From NCBI GenBank assembly GCA_017525235.1, contig JAFXTC010000031.1, positions 83,587-147,586 on the forward strand: a DNA stretch of 64,000 nucleotides, given 5' to 3'. The position numbers and the translations under genes are program-made. This document shows, piece by piece, positions 27,024 to 35,800 of this stretch. This DNA comes from Bacteroidaceae bacterium (lineage in GTDB: Bacteria; Bacteroidota; Bacteroidia; Bacteroidales; Bacteroidaceae). The notes under the pieces were generated by a model. The model ran no database searches, was not told the origin of the DNA, and saw only the letters and a list, made by a program, of their open reading frames with translations. Within the stretch, counting starts at the first letter, position 1, and each line of letters begins with the position of its first letter.

Positions 27024-27044
27024 ACCTTAGGCTTTAGACTTTTA
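27014..27044. repeat. GACTTTAG/GGCTTTAG repeat across a stop codon
   Basis: GACTTTAGACCTTAGGCTTT continuing to TAGACTTTT covers the end of the 26622 gene. The reverse complement of the same word array occurs at 52968-52997. Confidence 0.65.
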
Positions 27045-27057
27045 AACAAATAACAAT

Positions 27058-27852
27058 ATGATTGATTTCAAATTAACTGGTAAGGTGGCACTGGTAACGG
27101 GTGCGGCACACGGAATTGGCTTCTCGATGGCCGAGGCATTGGGAGAAGCAGGAGCCAAAGTGGTGTTTAATAGTCGCAACCAAGAGCATGTAGACAAAGC
27201 GTTGGAGGCTTTTGCTGCCAAAGGTATTGAGGCACACGGCTTTGTGTGCGATGTGAACGACGAGGCTCAAGTAAAGGCAATGATTGAGAAAATAGAGAGG
27301 GAAGTGGGTACTGTGGACATTCTGGTAAACAACGCCGGTATTATTCGCAGGATTCCCATGCACGAGATGGAATTAGAAGAATTCCGGCTAGTGGTAGATA
27401 CCGACCTTACGGCTCCCTTTATTGTATGTAAAGCAGTGATTCCCAGTATGATACGCAAGGGTCACGGCAAGATTATCAACATCTGCTCTATGATGAGCGA
27501 ATTGGGACGCGAAACAGTTTCGGCATATGCGGCAGCCAAAGGCGGACTGAAGATGCTAACACGAAACATTGCATCGGAATATGGTGAATATAATATCCAG
27601 TGCAATGGTATCGGACCAGGTTACATAGCTACTTCGCAGACTGCACCGCTGCGCGAGCCACAGGCCGATGGAAGTCGACATCCGTTTGACTCCTTCATCG
27701 TTTCAAAAACGCCAGCAGCACGATGGGGAACGCCGGAGGACTTGAAGGGGCCCGTTGTGTTCCTTGCCTCTGATGCTTCGAACTTTGTGAATGGACATAT
27801 CCTGTATGTGGATGGAGGTATATTAGCCTACATTGGAAAACAACCTAAGTAA
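27058..27852 (+). CDS. kduD: SDR dehydrogenase, 2-dehydro-3-deoxygluconate 5-dehydrogenase or gluconate 5-dehydrogenase
   Basis: This 264-residue short-chain dehydrogenase has the cofactor motif TGAAHGIG (14-21), NNAG (91-94) and the catalytic triad Ser144, Tyr157 and Lys161. The C-terminal GGILAYIG is typical of the gluconate 5-dehydrogenase/KduD group. KduD reduces 2,5-diketo-3-deoxygluconate in catabolism of unsaturated uronates from pectin, glycosaminoglycans or similar. The two following genes, a GatC-like permease and kduI, support the uronate role. The 3' neighbour starts 1 nt after its stop. Confidence 0.8.
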   Translation: MIDFKLTGKVALVTGAAHGIGFSMAEALGEAGAKVVFNSRNQEHVDKALEAFAAKGIEAHGFVCDVNDEAQVKAMIEKIEREVGTVDILVNNAGIIRRIPMHEMELEEFRLVVDTDLTAPFIVCKAVIPSMIRKGHGKIINICSMMSELGRETVSAYAAAKGGLKMLTRNIASEYGEYNIQCNGIGPGYIATSQTAPLREPQADGSRHPFDSFIVSKTPAARWGTPEDLKGPVVFLASDASNFVNGHILYVDGGILAYIGKQPK

Positions 27853-27853
27853 T

Positions 27854-29221
27854 ATGGAAACCTGGTTCTCATATATTATAAGCCTGGGGGCAGCCGTTAT
27901 GATGCCCATCATCTTTACGTTGCTGGGACTGCTACTACGTATTAAGCCAGGAAAAGCACTACTATCAGGTCTGTACGTCGGCGTAGGATTTGTGGGCCTT
28001 TCTGTTGTAACAGGCTTGCTGACAAGTACGTTGGGGCCTGCTTTGGAGACCGTTGTGGGTGTATACGATCTGCAGTTAGGTATCTTTGATATGGGTTGGC
28101 CAGCTGCAGCTTCCGTAGCATACAACACGGCTGTAGGTGCTTTCATCATACCTGTATGTCTTACGATAAACGTGCTGATGCTGCTTACACGTACTACACG
28201 TACCGTGAACATTGACTTGTGGAACTACTGGCATTTTGCCTTCCTGGGTTCCATTGTCTATTTTACTACGGATAATCTGGCCCTTGGATTCAGCGCAGCC
28301 ATTTTGTGCTACATACTAACACTGATTATGGCCGATCGTACAGCAGAGGGTTTTCAGAAGTATTACGACGGAATGGAGGGTATCTCTATCCCCCAGCCTT
28401 TCTGTCAAGGATTTGTCCCGTTTGCCGTTATTGTAAATAAACTGCTCGACTTCATTCCTGGTTTTAGCAAATTGGATATTGACGCAGAAGGGATGAAGAA
28501 GAAGTTCGGCATATTGGGCGAACCGCTGTTCCTTGGTGTGATAGTTGGTTGTGGTATAGGCTTACTGGCAAGATACGACGTGAAAGACATCTTGGTACTG
28601 GGTGTGAAGATGGGTGCTGTAATGGAACTTATCCCACGTATCACCCGACTGTTCATAGACGGTCTCATCCCCATTTCTGATGCCACCAAGAAGATGGTAG
28701 CCATGAAGTTTGGCGACAAGGTTAAATTGCACATAGGTATGAGTCCAGCTTTAGTAATTGGTCATCCCACCACACTGGTTGTTTCTTTGCTGCTCATCCC
28801 CGTTGTCTTGCTTCTGTCTGTGTTGCTGCCTGGTAATAAGTTCCTGCCTTTGGCCTCTTTGGCAGGCATGTTCTACCTTTTCCCCGTAGTACTCCCCATC
28901 ACAAAAGGTAATGTAGTGAAAACCTTTTTCGTGGGATTAGTTGCTCTGGTCTGTGGACTATACTTTGTTACAAACATAGCAGATGCCTTCACAATGGCGG
29001 CAAATTCTGTGGCTGCTATGCATCCTGAAGATGCTTCTGTACAAATCCCAGAGGGCTTCAGTGCCGGTGCAGCCCTTGATTTTGCATCGAGTCTCATGTG
29101 TTGGGTCTGGTATCATGTCTTTGCAAGCATAAGGTTTGCACCCGTTGTCGTCAGTCTGGTAATGGCATATCTGCTTATTTGGAATAGGAAGCAAAATGAA
29201 AAAGTGAAAAGTGAAAAATAA
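27854..29221 (+). CDS. GatC-like (PTS galactitol IIC family) permease without visible PTS partners
   Basis: The 455-residue protein matches E. coli GatC along its length: GVGFVGL near residue 50, LLTRTTRTVNIDLWNYWHF, KKFGILGEPLFLGVIVG and HIGMSPALVIGH. It has about ten hydrophobic segments. GatC is the membrane channel of the galactitol phosphotransferase system, but no IIA or IIB gene is present in the window, so it may act as a proton-coupled or facilitative carrier of uronate-derived sugars. That is inference from its position between kduD and kduI. An upstream in-frame ATG lies inside kduD. The C-terminus KVKSEK is encoded by a GTGAAAA repeat. Confidence 0.82.
   Translation: METWFSYIISLGAAVMMPIIFTLLGLLLRIKPGKALLSGLYVGVGFVGLSVVTGLLTSTLGPALETVVGVYDLQLGIFDMGWPAAASVAYNTAVGAFIIPVCLTINVLMLLTRTTRTVNIDLWNYWHFAFLGSIVYFTTDNLALGFSAAILCYILTLIMADRTAEGFQKYYDGMEGISIPQPFCQGFVPFAVIVNKLLDFIPGFSKLDIDAEGMKKKFGILGEPLFLGVIVGCGIGLLARYDVKDILVLGVKMGAVMELIPRITRLFIDGLIPISDATKKMVAMKFGDKVKLHIGMSPALVIGHPTTLVVSLLLIPVVLLLSVLLPGNKFLPLASLAGMFYLFPVVLPITKGNVVKTFFVGLVALVCGLYFVTNIADAFTMAANSVAAMHPEDASVQIPEGFSAGAALDFASSLMCWVWYHVFASIRFAPVVVSLVMAYLLIWNRKQNEKVKSEK
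29196..29221. repeat. GTGAAAA tandem repeat at a stop codon
   Basis: AAAATGAAAAAGTGAAAAGT and onward encodes the last residues of the permease and runs through its stop. Similar words lie beyond other stops (51943-51998, 55566-55606). Confidence 0.6.
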
Positions 29222-29233
29222 AGAATGACAAAT

Positions 29234-30166
29234 ATGAAGAAAGCATTAATTACTGGTATGCTCATTGCATCCACTACGCTTATGGCACAGAATCATACAA
29301 ATTATGAGTTGCGCTATCCGACAAATCCGGAGGATACTCGCATGTACGACACCAATCGCCTTCGTAAGGCTTTTGCTATTGAGAAGATTTTCTCTCCCGA
29401 TGAGATAAACATCGTTTATACTCTGCACGACCGTTTTGTAATAGGTGGTGCCATGCCTGTGAAAGATAAGGCCTTGCAGTTGGAGACCTTTGAATATTTG
29501 AAGGCCCCTAATTTCTTGTCGCGCCGCGAGATAGGCATTATCAACGTTGGCGGAACCGGTACGGTTACCATCAAGGATGGCGGTAAGGAAAAATCCTATG
29601 AGCTGAAATACAAGGAGGCATTATACATAGGAAGCGGCAAGCATGAGGTTTATTTTGCTTCGAACGATCCCAACCAGCCAGCACGCTTCTATTTCAATTC
29701 GGCTACAGCTCACACGTCTTATCCTACTCGCAAGGTAACGTTGGAGGATTTGCGCAAGAAGGGGTGTTATATAGAAGCCGGTTCTATGGAGGAGAGTAAT
29801 GCTCGTGTTATCAACCAGCTTATTGTTGCAAAAAGTATGGACAACCAAATCTGTCAGTTGCAGATGGGAATGACGGAATTGAAACCTGGTAGCGTGTGGA
29901 ACACAATGCCCGCTCACACTCACTCTCGCAGAATGGAAGCCTATTTCTATTTTAACGTGCCTGAGAATCAGGCAGTCTGCCACTTTATGGGTGAACCTCA
30001 AGAAACACGCCCCATCTGGTTACACAATGAGCAGGCAGTCATTTCTCCAGAATGGAGCATCCATGCTGGTGCTGGCACCAGCAACTACATTTTCATCTGG
30101 GGTATGGCCGGCGAAAATCTCGACTATGGCGACATGGATAAATTCGGCCCCACAGATTTGAAGTAA
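29234..30166 (+). CDS. kduI: 5-dehydro-4-deoxy-D-glucuronate isomerase with an N-terminal signal peptide
   Basis: KduI isomerises 5-keto-4-deoxyuronate to 2,5-diketo-3-deoxygluconate before KduD. The cupin body is intact, with the zinc ligands expected in [16 protein letters not shown] and [19 protein letters not shown] and the C-terminal ENLDYGDMD. The N-terminus [19 protein letters not shown] looks like a signal peptide with the usual MAQ cleavage site, whereas KduI is normally a cytoplasmic protein of about 280 residues. An in-frame ATG at 29282 would give a protein without signal ([12 protein letters not shown]), but it lacks an A-rich upstream start context. Another ATG at 29225 adds three residues. 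Confidence 0.88.
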   Translation: MKKALITGMLIASTTLMAQNHTNYELRYPTNPEDTRMYDTNRLRKAFAIEKIFSPDEINIVYTLHDRFVIGGAMPVKDKALQLETFEYLKAPNFLSRREIGIINVGGTGTVTIKDGGKEKSYELKYKEALYIGSGKHEVYFASNDPNQPARFYFNSATAHTSYPTRKVTLEDLRKKGCYIEAGSMEESNARVINQLIVAKSMDNQICQLQMGMTELKPGSVWNTMPAHTHSRRMEAYFYFNVPENQAVCHFMGEPQETRPIWLHNEQAVISPEWSIHAGAGTSNYIFIWGMAGENLDYGDMDKFGPTDLK

Positions 30167-30233
30167 GAAGATAAAAGGTAAAAGAAGAGAGACAACACAA
30201 TAATTTCTATCGCGCGCACGTTATTAAGTATAC

Positions 30234-33161
30234 ATGAAAAAGAGGAAATTCACAAAGAACAGCATAAGCATGGGGGTACTCATGCTCGTGTTGTTATGTG
30301 TTGTTTCTGCTTGTTCCATCAAGAAAAACACGCCCACTACCCGCTTTTATCATGCTATGACTGCTCGCTTTAACACGTTATACAATGGCGAGGTTGCATT
30401 TCTGGAGGGAGAAGATGCTCAAATAAAATCACATCAAGACGATTATAACCGTCTGCTTCCCATGTACATCAGCACCAACAAAACAACAGCAGGCATTGGC
30501 AAAAGCAACTATGAGACTACCATCACAAAGTGCGAAAAAGCCATAAAGGTACATAGCATCAAAAAACGGCCTACTACTAATGCTGGACAAACAAAAACCG
30601 CAAAGCAAAAGGAGTTCTTAGCTAGAAAGGAATTTAACCCATACTTGTACCACGCATGGCTGATGATGGCAGAGGCTCAGTTCCAAAAGGGTGAATTCAT
30701 TGAGGCCGCCAGCACATACAATTACATTATTCGGTTGTATTCCACACAACCTGGCATTGCAAGCATTGCCAAAGCAAAACTAGCCAGATGCTATGTGGCA
30801 TTAGACTGGGCTTATGATGCCGAGGATGTTCTAAACAAAATGAAACGTGACAGTATCTCACGCATAGGTCAGAAGGAAATGAATAATACGATGGCAGCCT
30901 ATCTAATTTTAACAGACCACTATGAGGAAGCCATCCCCTTCGTAGTAAAAACAATCAAAGATACTAAACAGAAAAAGAAAAGGACACGCCTGAACTTCCT
31001 GCTCGGACAATTATTCCAACAGACTGGTCAATATGAAGCCGCCTATAAGTCCTATGCTAAAGTAATACGGGCCAATCCTCCATACGAGATGTCTTTCAGC
31101 GCCCGCATCTTGCAAACAGAGGTTATGCCTCCTAGCAAATTCAATCAGATGATTGCATTATTGAAACGAATGGCAAAAAGCGATAAGAACAAGGACTATT
31201 TGGACAAGGTATATTACGCCATGGGTAACATATACATGGGTGTAAACGATACCACTCATTGTATTTCTGCCTGGGAGAAAGGGGTTAAGGACGGCACCAA
31301 GAACGGACCTGACAAGGCCATGCTCTTACTAAAACTAAGTTCTCTCTACTGGGAAATGGAGAAATACATAGATGCGGCCCGCACTTACAAGGAATGTGTA
31401 GCCATTCTGGACAAAGAACATGAGGAATATAAAGAAGCTGAACGGAGAAACAAAATCCTCTCAGAATTGGAACCTCACCTAAGTGCCATCAAATTGCAAG
31501 ATAGCCTACAGGTTTTAGCAAAACTGCCAGAAGCAGAATATTTGGAAGCCATAGATCGCGTGATTGCAGAACTGAAGAGACAAGAAAAGGAAGCTGAAAA
31601 AAAAGCGGCACAAAACGGGACAACAGCTAACGGTCAACGGCCAGCAGCCAACGGCCAACGCCCCCAAACCAATCGCCCAGTAACTGGCAATGCAGAAATG
31701 GGGAGTCAACAGAAAGGCGACTGGTATTTCTACAATGCCACAACCATAAAAAGGGGGTTGGAAGAATTCCAACGCAGATGGGGTCAACGCAAGAACGAAG
31801 ACCTCTGGCAAATTAGCAACAAGGCTTCTTATGCGGCTGCCACTGGCAATGAAGATATGGCTCTCAGCGAAGAAACCGGAGGTGATGATGACAGCCTCTA
31901 TGGTTCATTAGATTCAGACTCTACAGTTTCTGCCGAACAGGCTCGCAAAGATTCGCTTGCCAACGATCCACATCACAGAGAATACTATCTGAAACAGATT
32001 CCTTTTACAGAAGAACAGATGGAGGAATCGAATGCCATTTTAAGCGATGGTCTCTACAATGCAGGTATCCTTGAACAAGAGAAACTGGAAAACTGGCTTT
32101 TGGCAGAGAAGACTATGCAGCGTGTTCTTACGGATTTCCCCAATCGCGAAGGAATAGACAACATCTACTACCACCTGTTTTTACTTTATGGAAGATTAGG
32201 AGATACAGAGAAAGCGTCATACTACAGGGCGTTGTTGCTTGAACAATTTGCAGACACAAAACTGGCCGCACTTGTAGGCAATCCCAATTATGACATGATT
32301 GCCCGCAACGGCAAACATGTTGAAGATTCTGTCTACGCAGCATCTTATGCAGCTTATCAAGCCTCGGATTACGATGAGGTGGAAAAGAACTACCAGTTCA
32401 GTACAGAAAACTTCCCCACAGGACCCAACCGTGCACGCATGATGTTTATACGTGCCATGAGCCAACTTTACAGCGGGCAGCGCGACAGTTTCCTGGTAAC
32501 TTTAAAAGAAGTTGTACAGAAATATCCTAAAGAAGAGGTTACCGAATTAGCAAATGCTATTGTAAAAGGCTTGGCTGACGGGCGTTTACTGATGGACGAT
32601 CGCTATGATGCTAGTAGTATTTGGAGCCGAAGAACCAGACAAGCATCGGGTGACAGCACAGAAGTGGCGCCAGAACTGAAGGACGACCGCTACGGGAACT
32701 TTGTATTTGTGCTAGCCTACCCTACCAACAGTCTGGATGAAAACCAACTCCTTTTTGAGATTGCCCGTTATAACTTTACCTCGTACATGGTAAGGAACTT
32801 TGATATTGAAATTCTGGAGAAACAGGGCATTACCATGATGTGCGTGAAAGGCTTCCATTCTTACGACGAAGTACATTCTTATGCCCAGACGCTTTATGCC
32901 GACAAACATATGAATACGCTATTAGAGGGCATCAGAACATTATTGATTTCGGAAGACAATCTGAAATTGATAGGAACAGACTTCAGTTTCGATGACTATA
33001 AGACTTTCTATGAAGAAACTTTTGCACCCATGGATATCCCCGAAGATCTTCAGATAGATGAGCCTGATCTTAAGATTATTGATCCCGATGATTATATTCC
33101 TGAAGAAAAGAAAGAAGAGGATGAGGTTGAAGAAGAAGATGATTTCCCATGGGGATTCTGA
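30234..33161 (+). CDS. porW: PorW/SprE-like TPR lipoprotein of the type IX secretion system
   Basis: The 975-residue protein has a lipoprotein signal (LLCVVSAC, Cys28) followed by KKNTPTTRFYHAMTARFNTLYNGEVAF, the conserved opening of PorW/SprE. TPR-like repeats fill much of residues 130-420 and 590-770 (for example YLYHAWLMMAEAQFQKGEFIEAASTYNYII). PorW is an outer-membrane-associated T9SS component in Porphyromonas and Flavobacterium. The linker at about 462-490 contains NGQRPAANGQRP, encoded by a tandem ACGGCCA repeat. The C-terminus is strongly acidic (EEKKEEDEVEEEDD). The response regulator gene porX follows after 20 nt, a functionally meaningful linkage. Confidence 0.82.
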   Translation: MKKRKFTKNSISMGVLMLVLLCVVSACSIKKNTPTTRFYHAMTARFNTLYNGEVAFLEGEDAQIKSHQDDYNRLLPMYISTNKTTAGIGKSNYETTITKCEKAIKVHSIKKRPTTNAGQTKTAKQKEFLARKEFNPYLYHAWLMMAEAQFQKGEFIEAASTYNYIIRLYSTQPGIASIAKAKLARCYVALDWAYDAEDVLNKMKRDSISRIGQKEMNNTMAAYLILTDHYEEAIPFVVKTIKDTKQKKKRTRLNFLLGQLFQQTGQYEAAYKSYAKVIRANPPYEMSFSARILQTEVMPPSKFNQMIALLKRMAKSDKNKDYLDKVYYAMGNIYMGVNDTTHCISAWEKGVKDGTKNGPDKAMLLLKLSSLYWEMEKYIDAARTYKECVAILDKEHEEYKEAERRNKILSELEPHLSAIKLQDSLQVLAKLPEAEYLEAIDRVIAELKRQEKEAEKKAAQNGTTANGQRPAANGQRPQTNRPVTGNAEMGSQQKGDWYFYNATTIKRGLEEFQRRWGQRKNEDLWQISNKASYAAATGNEDMALSEETGGDDDSLYGSLDSDSTVSAEQARKDSLANDPHHREYYLKQIPFTEEQMEESNAILSDGLYNAGILEQEKLENWLLAEKTMQRVLTDFPNREGIDNIYYHLFLLYGRLGDTEKASYYRALLLEQFADTKLAALVGNPNYDMIARNGKHVEDSVYAASYAAYQASDYDEVEKNYQFSTENFPTGPNRARMMFIRAMSQLYSGQRDSFLVTLKEVVQKYPKEEVTELANAIVKGLADGRLLMDDRYDASSIWSRRTRQASGDSTEVAPELKDDRYGNFVFVLAYPTNSLDENQLLFEIARYNFTSYMVRNFDIEILEKQGITMMCVKGFHSYDEVHSYAQTLYADKHMNTLLEGIRTLLISEDNLKLIGTDFSFDDYKTFYEETFAPMDIPEDLQIDEPDLKIIDPDDYIPEEKKEEDEVEEEDDFPWGF
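31628..31663. repeat. In-frame AACGGCC tandem repeat in porW
   Basis: AACGGTCAACGG, AACGGCCAACG and related units encode ANGQRPAANGQRP in a hydrophilic linker of PorW. The composition is unlike the flanking AT-rich coding sequence. Confidence 0.65.
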
Positions 33162-33162
33162 T

Positions 33163-33176
33163 AATTGACAATTGAT
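33163..33176. repeat. AATTGACAATTGA repeat after porW
   Basis: Two copies of an AATTGA word follow the porW stop, and the porX start codon is 6 nt further on. Confidence 0.4.
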
Positions 33177-33181
33177 ATAAT

Positions 33182-34732
33182 ATGGCTGCATACAAACTAT
33201 TATGGGTAGATGATGAGATCGAACTACTGAAAGCACACATCCTATATCTAGAAAAAAAAGGATATGTGGTGGAGACAGTAAGCAACGGATATGATGCATT
33301 GGACCGTTGTGCTGAAGAGGTTTTTGACCTTATTCTTCTGGACGAAAATATGCCAGGCCTAAGCGGATTGGAAACGCTGAGCCGAATAAAAGAGCAAACA
33401 CCTAGCACACCTGTGGTGATGGTTACGAAAAGTGAGGAAGAGAATATCATGGAACAGGCTATTGGCGCCAAAATTGCTGATTATCTCATCAAGCCAGTAA
33501 ACCCCACACAGATTCTGCTGACACTGAAAAAGAATCTTCATCAGAAGGAAATCGTTACAGAACAACAAACAACAGCTTATCAGCAAGACTTTGGGAAAAT
33601 TGGCATGCAGATTAACGACTCACTCTCGCTTGAGGAGTGGATTGAGGTCTACAAACGCCTTACATATTGGGAACTGCAACTGTCAGAGACGGACAGTGCC
33701 ATGAAGGAGATGTTGGGTATGCAACGCTCTGAAGCTAACAGGGAATTTACCAAGTTCATCCGTAAAAACTATACCAAGTGGATGAGCCAACCTGACGAAC
33801 GCCCCGTGATGAGCCCTGATATCTTTAAGCATAATGTATTTCCGCATCTGAATAACGGAGAGAAGGTGTTTCTGGTGGTGATAGACAATTTCCGCTACGA
33901 TCAATGGCGTATGTTATATAATGAGATTGCCGACCTCTTTAATATTGAAGAAGACCTATACTGTAGCATTCTTCCTACTGCTACACAATATGCAAGAAAT
34001 GCCATCTTCAGCGGTCTGATGCCTGATGTCATAGAGCGTATGTTCCCTGAGTTATGGGTAGATGAAGACAGCGAGGAGGGCAAAAATCTGAACGAAGCAC
34101 CATTGGTTCAAACTCAATTTAACCGTTACAGGCGCAAGAATACCTTCAGTTATCATAAAATCAACGATTCACAAGCAGCAGAGAAGTTCGTGCAACAAAT
34201 GCCACAGTTGCAGAGATACGATCTGAATGTGGTAGTAATGAACTTTATTGATATGCTCAGCCATGCCCGAACAGAAAGCAGGATGGTTCGCGAACTGGCC
34301 AGCAACGAGGCTGCTTATCGTAGTATTACTCAAAGTTGGTTTCGCCACTCACCTGTAGGTGATCTCTTCCGTTCCCTGGCTTCAAGTGATTACACCATTA
34401 TACTGACAACAGACCACGGAAGCATACGCTGTTATAACCCTATAAAAGTAATAGGCGACAAGAATACCAACACTAACCTGCGTTACAAATTAGGAAAGAA
34501 CCTTAGCTACAACCAAAAAGAAGTGTTTGAAATTAAGGAGCCTCATCAGGTGGGATTACCTAGGCCTAATTTGAGCACTACCTACATCTTTGCCACAGGT
34601 GATGATTTCTTTGCCTATCCCAACAACTACAATTATTACGTTCAATATTATAAAGATACCTTCCAGCACGGAGGCATCAGTATGGAGGAAATGCTGATTC
34701 CGCTCATCACACTGCGTGGAAAGAAAAGATAA
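33182..34732 (+). CDS. porX: PorX: response regulator fused to a PglZ (alkaline phosphatase-like) domain
   Basis: The 516 residues comprise a CheY-like receiver (1-120, with LLWVDDEIE, phospho-acceptor Asp in LILLDENMPG, Thr/Ser and Lys in MVTKSEE and YLIKPVN), a helical linker and a PglZ/alkaline phosphatase-superfamily domain from about 200 (VVIDNFRYDQW, NFIDMLSHAR, TTDHGS, HGGISMEEMLIPLITL). PorX is the response regulator required for T9SS gene expression and export in Porphyromonas, where the PglZ part cleaves cyclic oligonucleotides. The metal-binding Asp and His residues appear conserved. No partner PorY kinase is in this window. Confidence 0.92.
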   Translation: MAAYKLLWVDDEIELLKAHILYLEKKGYVVETVSNGYDALDRCAEEVFDLILLDENMPGLSGLETLSRIKEQTPSTPVVMVTKSEEENIMEQAIGAKIADYLIKPVNPTQILLTLKKNLHQKEIVTEQQTTAYQQDFGKIGMQINDSLSLEEWIEVYKRLTYWELQLSETDSAMKEMLGMQRSEANREFTKFIRKNYTKWMSQPDERPVMSPDIFKHNVFPHLNNGEKVFLVVIDNFRYDQWRMLYNEIADLFNIEEDLYCSILPTATQYARNAIFSGLMPDVIERMFPELWVDEDSEEGKNLNEAPLVQTQFNRYRRKNTFSYHKINDSQAAEKFVQQMPQLQRYDLNVVVMNFIDMLSHARTESRMVRELASNEAAYRSITQSWFRHSPVGDLFRSLASSDYTIILTTDHGSIRCYNPIKVIGDKNTNTNLRYKLGKNLSYNQKEVFEIKEPHQVGLPRPNLSTTYIFATGDDFFAYPNNYNYYVQYYKDTFQHGGISMEEMLIPLITLRGKKR

Positions 34733-34734
34733 CG

Positions 34735-35142
34735 ATGGAAATAAAATTTAAAGAAGAAGATATTAGGCAAGCTGCCAAACAGTTTGTAGAAGGAATGGAC
34801 GAACATACTGTCTTTGCCTTCTACGGTAAGATGGGAGCCGGCAAAACAACCTTTATAAAGGCTGTATGCGAAGAGTTAGGGGTGAATGATACCGTTACAT
34901 CTCCCACCTTTGCCATCGTAAACGAATATGAGGCAGCCAGTGGCCGCCCCATATATCATTTTGATTTTTATCGAATAAAAAAGGTTTCTGAAGCTTACGA
35001 CATGGGATGCGAGGAATACTTCTACAGCGGTCATCCCTGTTTCATAGAATGGCCGGAACTGATAGAGGAAGTACTTCCCGAAGAAACGGTGAACATAACC
35101 ATCGAAGCGTTGCCCGATGGAGAAAGACGCTTAATTTTCTAA
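34735..35142 (+). CDS. tsaE: tRNA threonylcarbamoyladenosine biosynthesis ATPase TsaE
   Basis: TsaE is the ATPase that, with TsaB and TsaD, makes t6A37 in ANN-decoding tRNAs. The 135 residues have Walker A GKMGAGKTTFIK, the TVTSPTFAIVNEY segment and IYHFDFYRI, all typical. It starts 2 nt after the porX stop and overlaps the convergent acidic-protein gene by 12 nt. TsaB and TsaD are not in the window. Confidence 0.95.
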   Translation: MEIKFKEEDIRQAAKQFVEGMDEHTVFAFYGKMGAGKTTFIKAVCEELGVNDTVTSPTFAIVNEYEAASGRPIYHFDFYRIKKVSEAYDMGCEEYFYSGHPCFIEWPELIEEVLPEETVNITIEALPDGERRLIF

Positions 35143-35454
35143 AGACTCGCCGTATTCCAGTTCGCCGTCAACCACCCAACGGAGGTCTTCGGGGTCGAAG
35201 TCGCCAATCTTCTCCTTCTTGGCTTTTTGGGCAATATACGCTGCAACGTCGTCAATATCGATGTCCACTTCGTCATCGTTATCCGTCTTCTCAAGCAAAT
35301 CAACATAATACTCACCTATCACATCCAAAAAGTAGTATAGGTCGTCTTCCGTGAACTTGTCCTTTACTTCTTGTGGAAGATAGTTTTTGATAAACTCTAC
35401 CGTCAAGCGGTCATCCTCGGCATCAGCCAGAAAGTCGTCTTCAATATTTCCCAT
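35131..35454 (-). CDS. Small acidic conserved protein, unknown function
   Basis: The 107-residue protein is rich in Asp and Glu (DNDDEVDIDIDDVAAYIAQKAKKEKIGDFDPEDLRWVVDGE). It is predicted soluble and helical, with no motif I can assign. It lies 6 nt downstream of trxA as the last gene of a dnaE-trxA-DUF unit, an order that I recall in other Bacteroidales. Its 3' end overlaps the tsaE 3' end by 12 nt. Confidence 0.75.
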   Translation of the reverse strand: MGNIEDDFLADAEDDRLTVEFIKNYLPQEVKDKFTEDDLYYFLDVIGEYYVDLLEKTDNDDEVDIDIDDVAAYIAQKAKKEKIGDFDPEDLRWVVDGELEYGESLEN

Positions 35455-35460
35455 AGTCTC

Positions 35461-35775
35461 TTACAACAAACTTTTCAGTTTCTCTTCATAAACAGGACGT
35501 GCGGCAGCTCCTACAACCTTGTCAACTACCTCACCGCCTTTAATAAAGAATACGGTTGGAATATTGCGTACGCCAAAACGTACAGCCAATTCCTCATCTT
35601 CTTCAACATCACATTTGCCTATGATGGCCTGCCCATCATAATCCTGTGCCAAAGCCTCAATAATAGGGCCTACACGCCTGCAGGGACCACACCATGTAGC
35701 CCAAAAGTCCAAAACGATGGGTTTGCCGGTTGCTACCAGCGCCTCAAAATTGTTGCTGTTGATAATCTGTGCCAT
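35461..35775 (-). CDS. trxA: Thioredoxin
   Basis: A 104-residue thioredoxin with the redox motif WCGPC (Cys29 and Cys32) and the cis-proline segment VRNIPTVFFIKGGEVVDKVVGA. It reduces disulfides in cytoplasmic proteins. There is no signal peptide. It lies 25 nt after dnaE on the same strand and is likely co-transcribed. Confidence 0.95.
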   Translation of the reverse strand: MAQIINSNNFEALVATGKPIVLDFWATWCGPCRRVGPIIEALAQDYDGQAIIGKCDVEEDEELAVRFGVRNIPTVFFIKGGEVVDKVVGAAARPVYEEKLKSLL

Positions 35776-35800
35776 ACCTTATTATAATGTATTTAAACTG

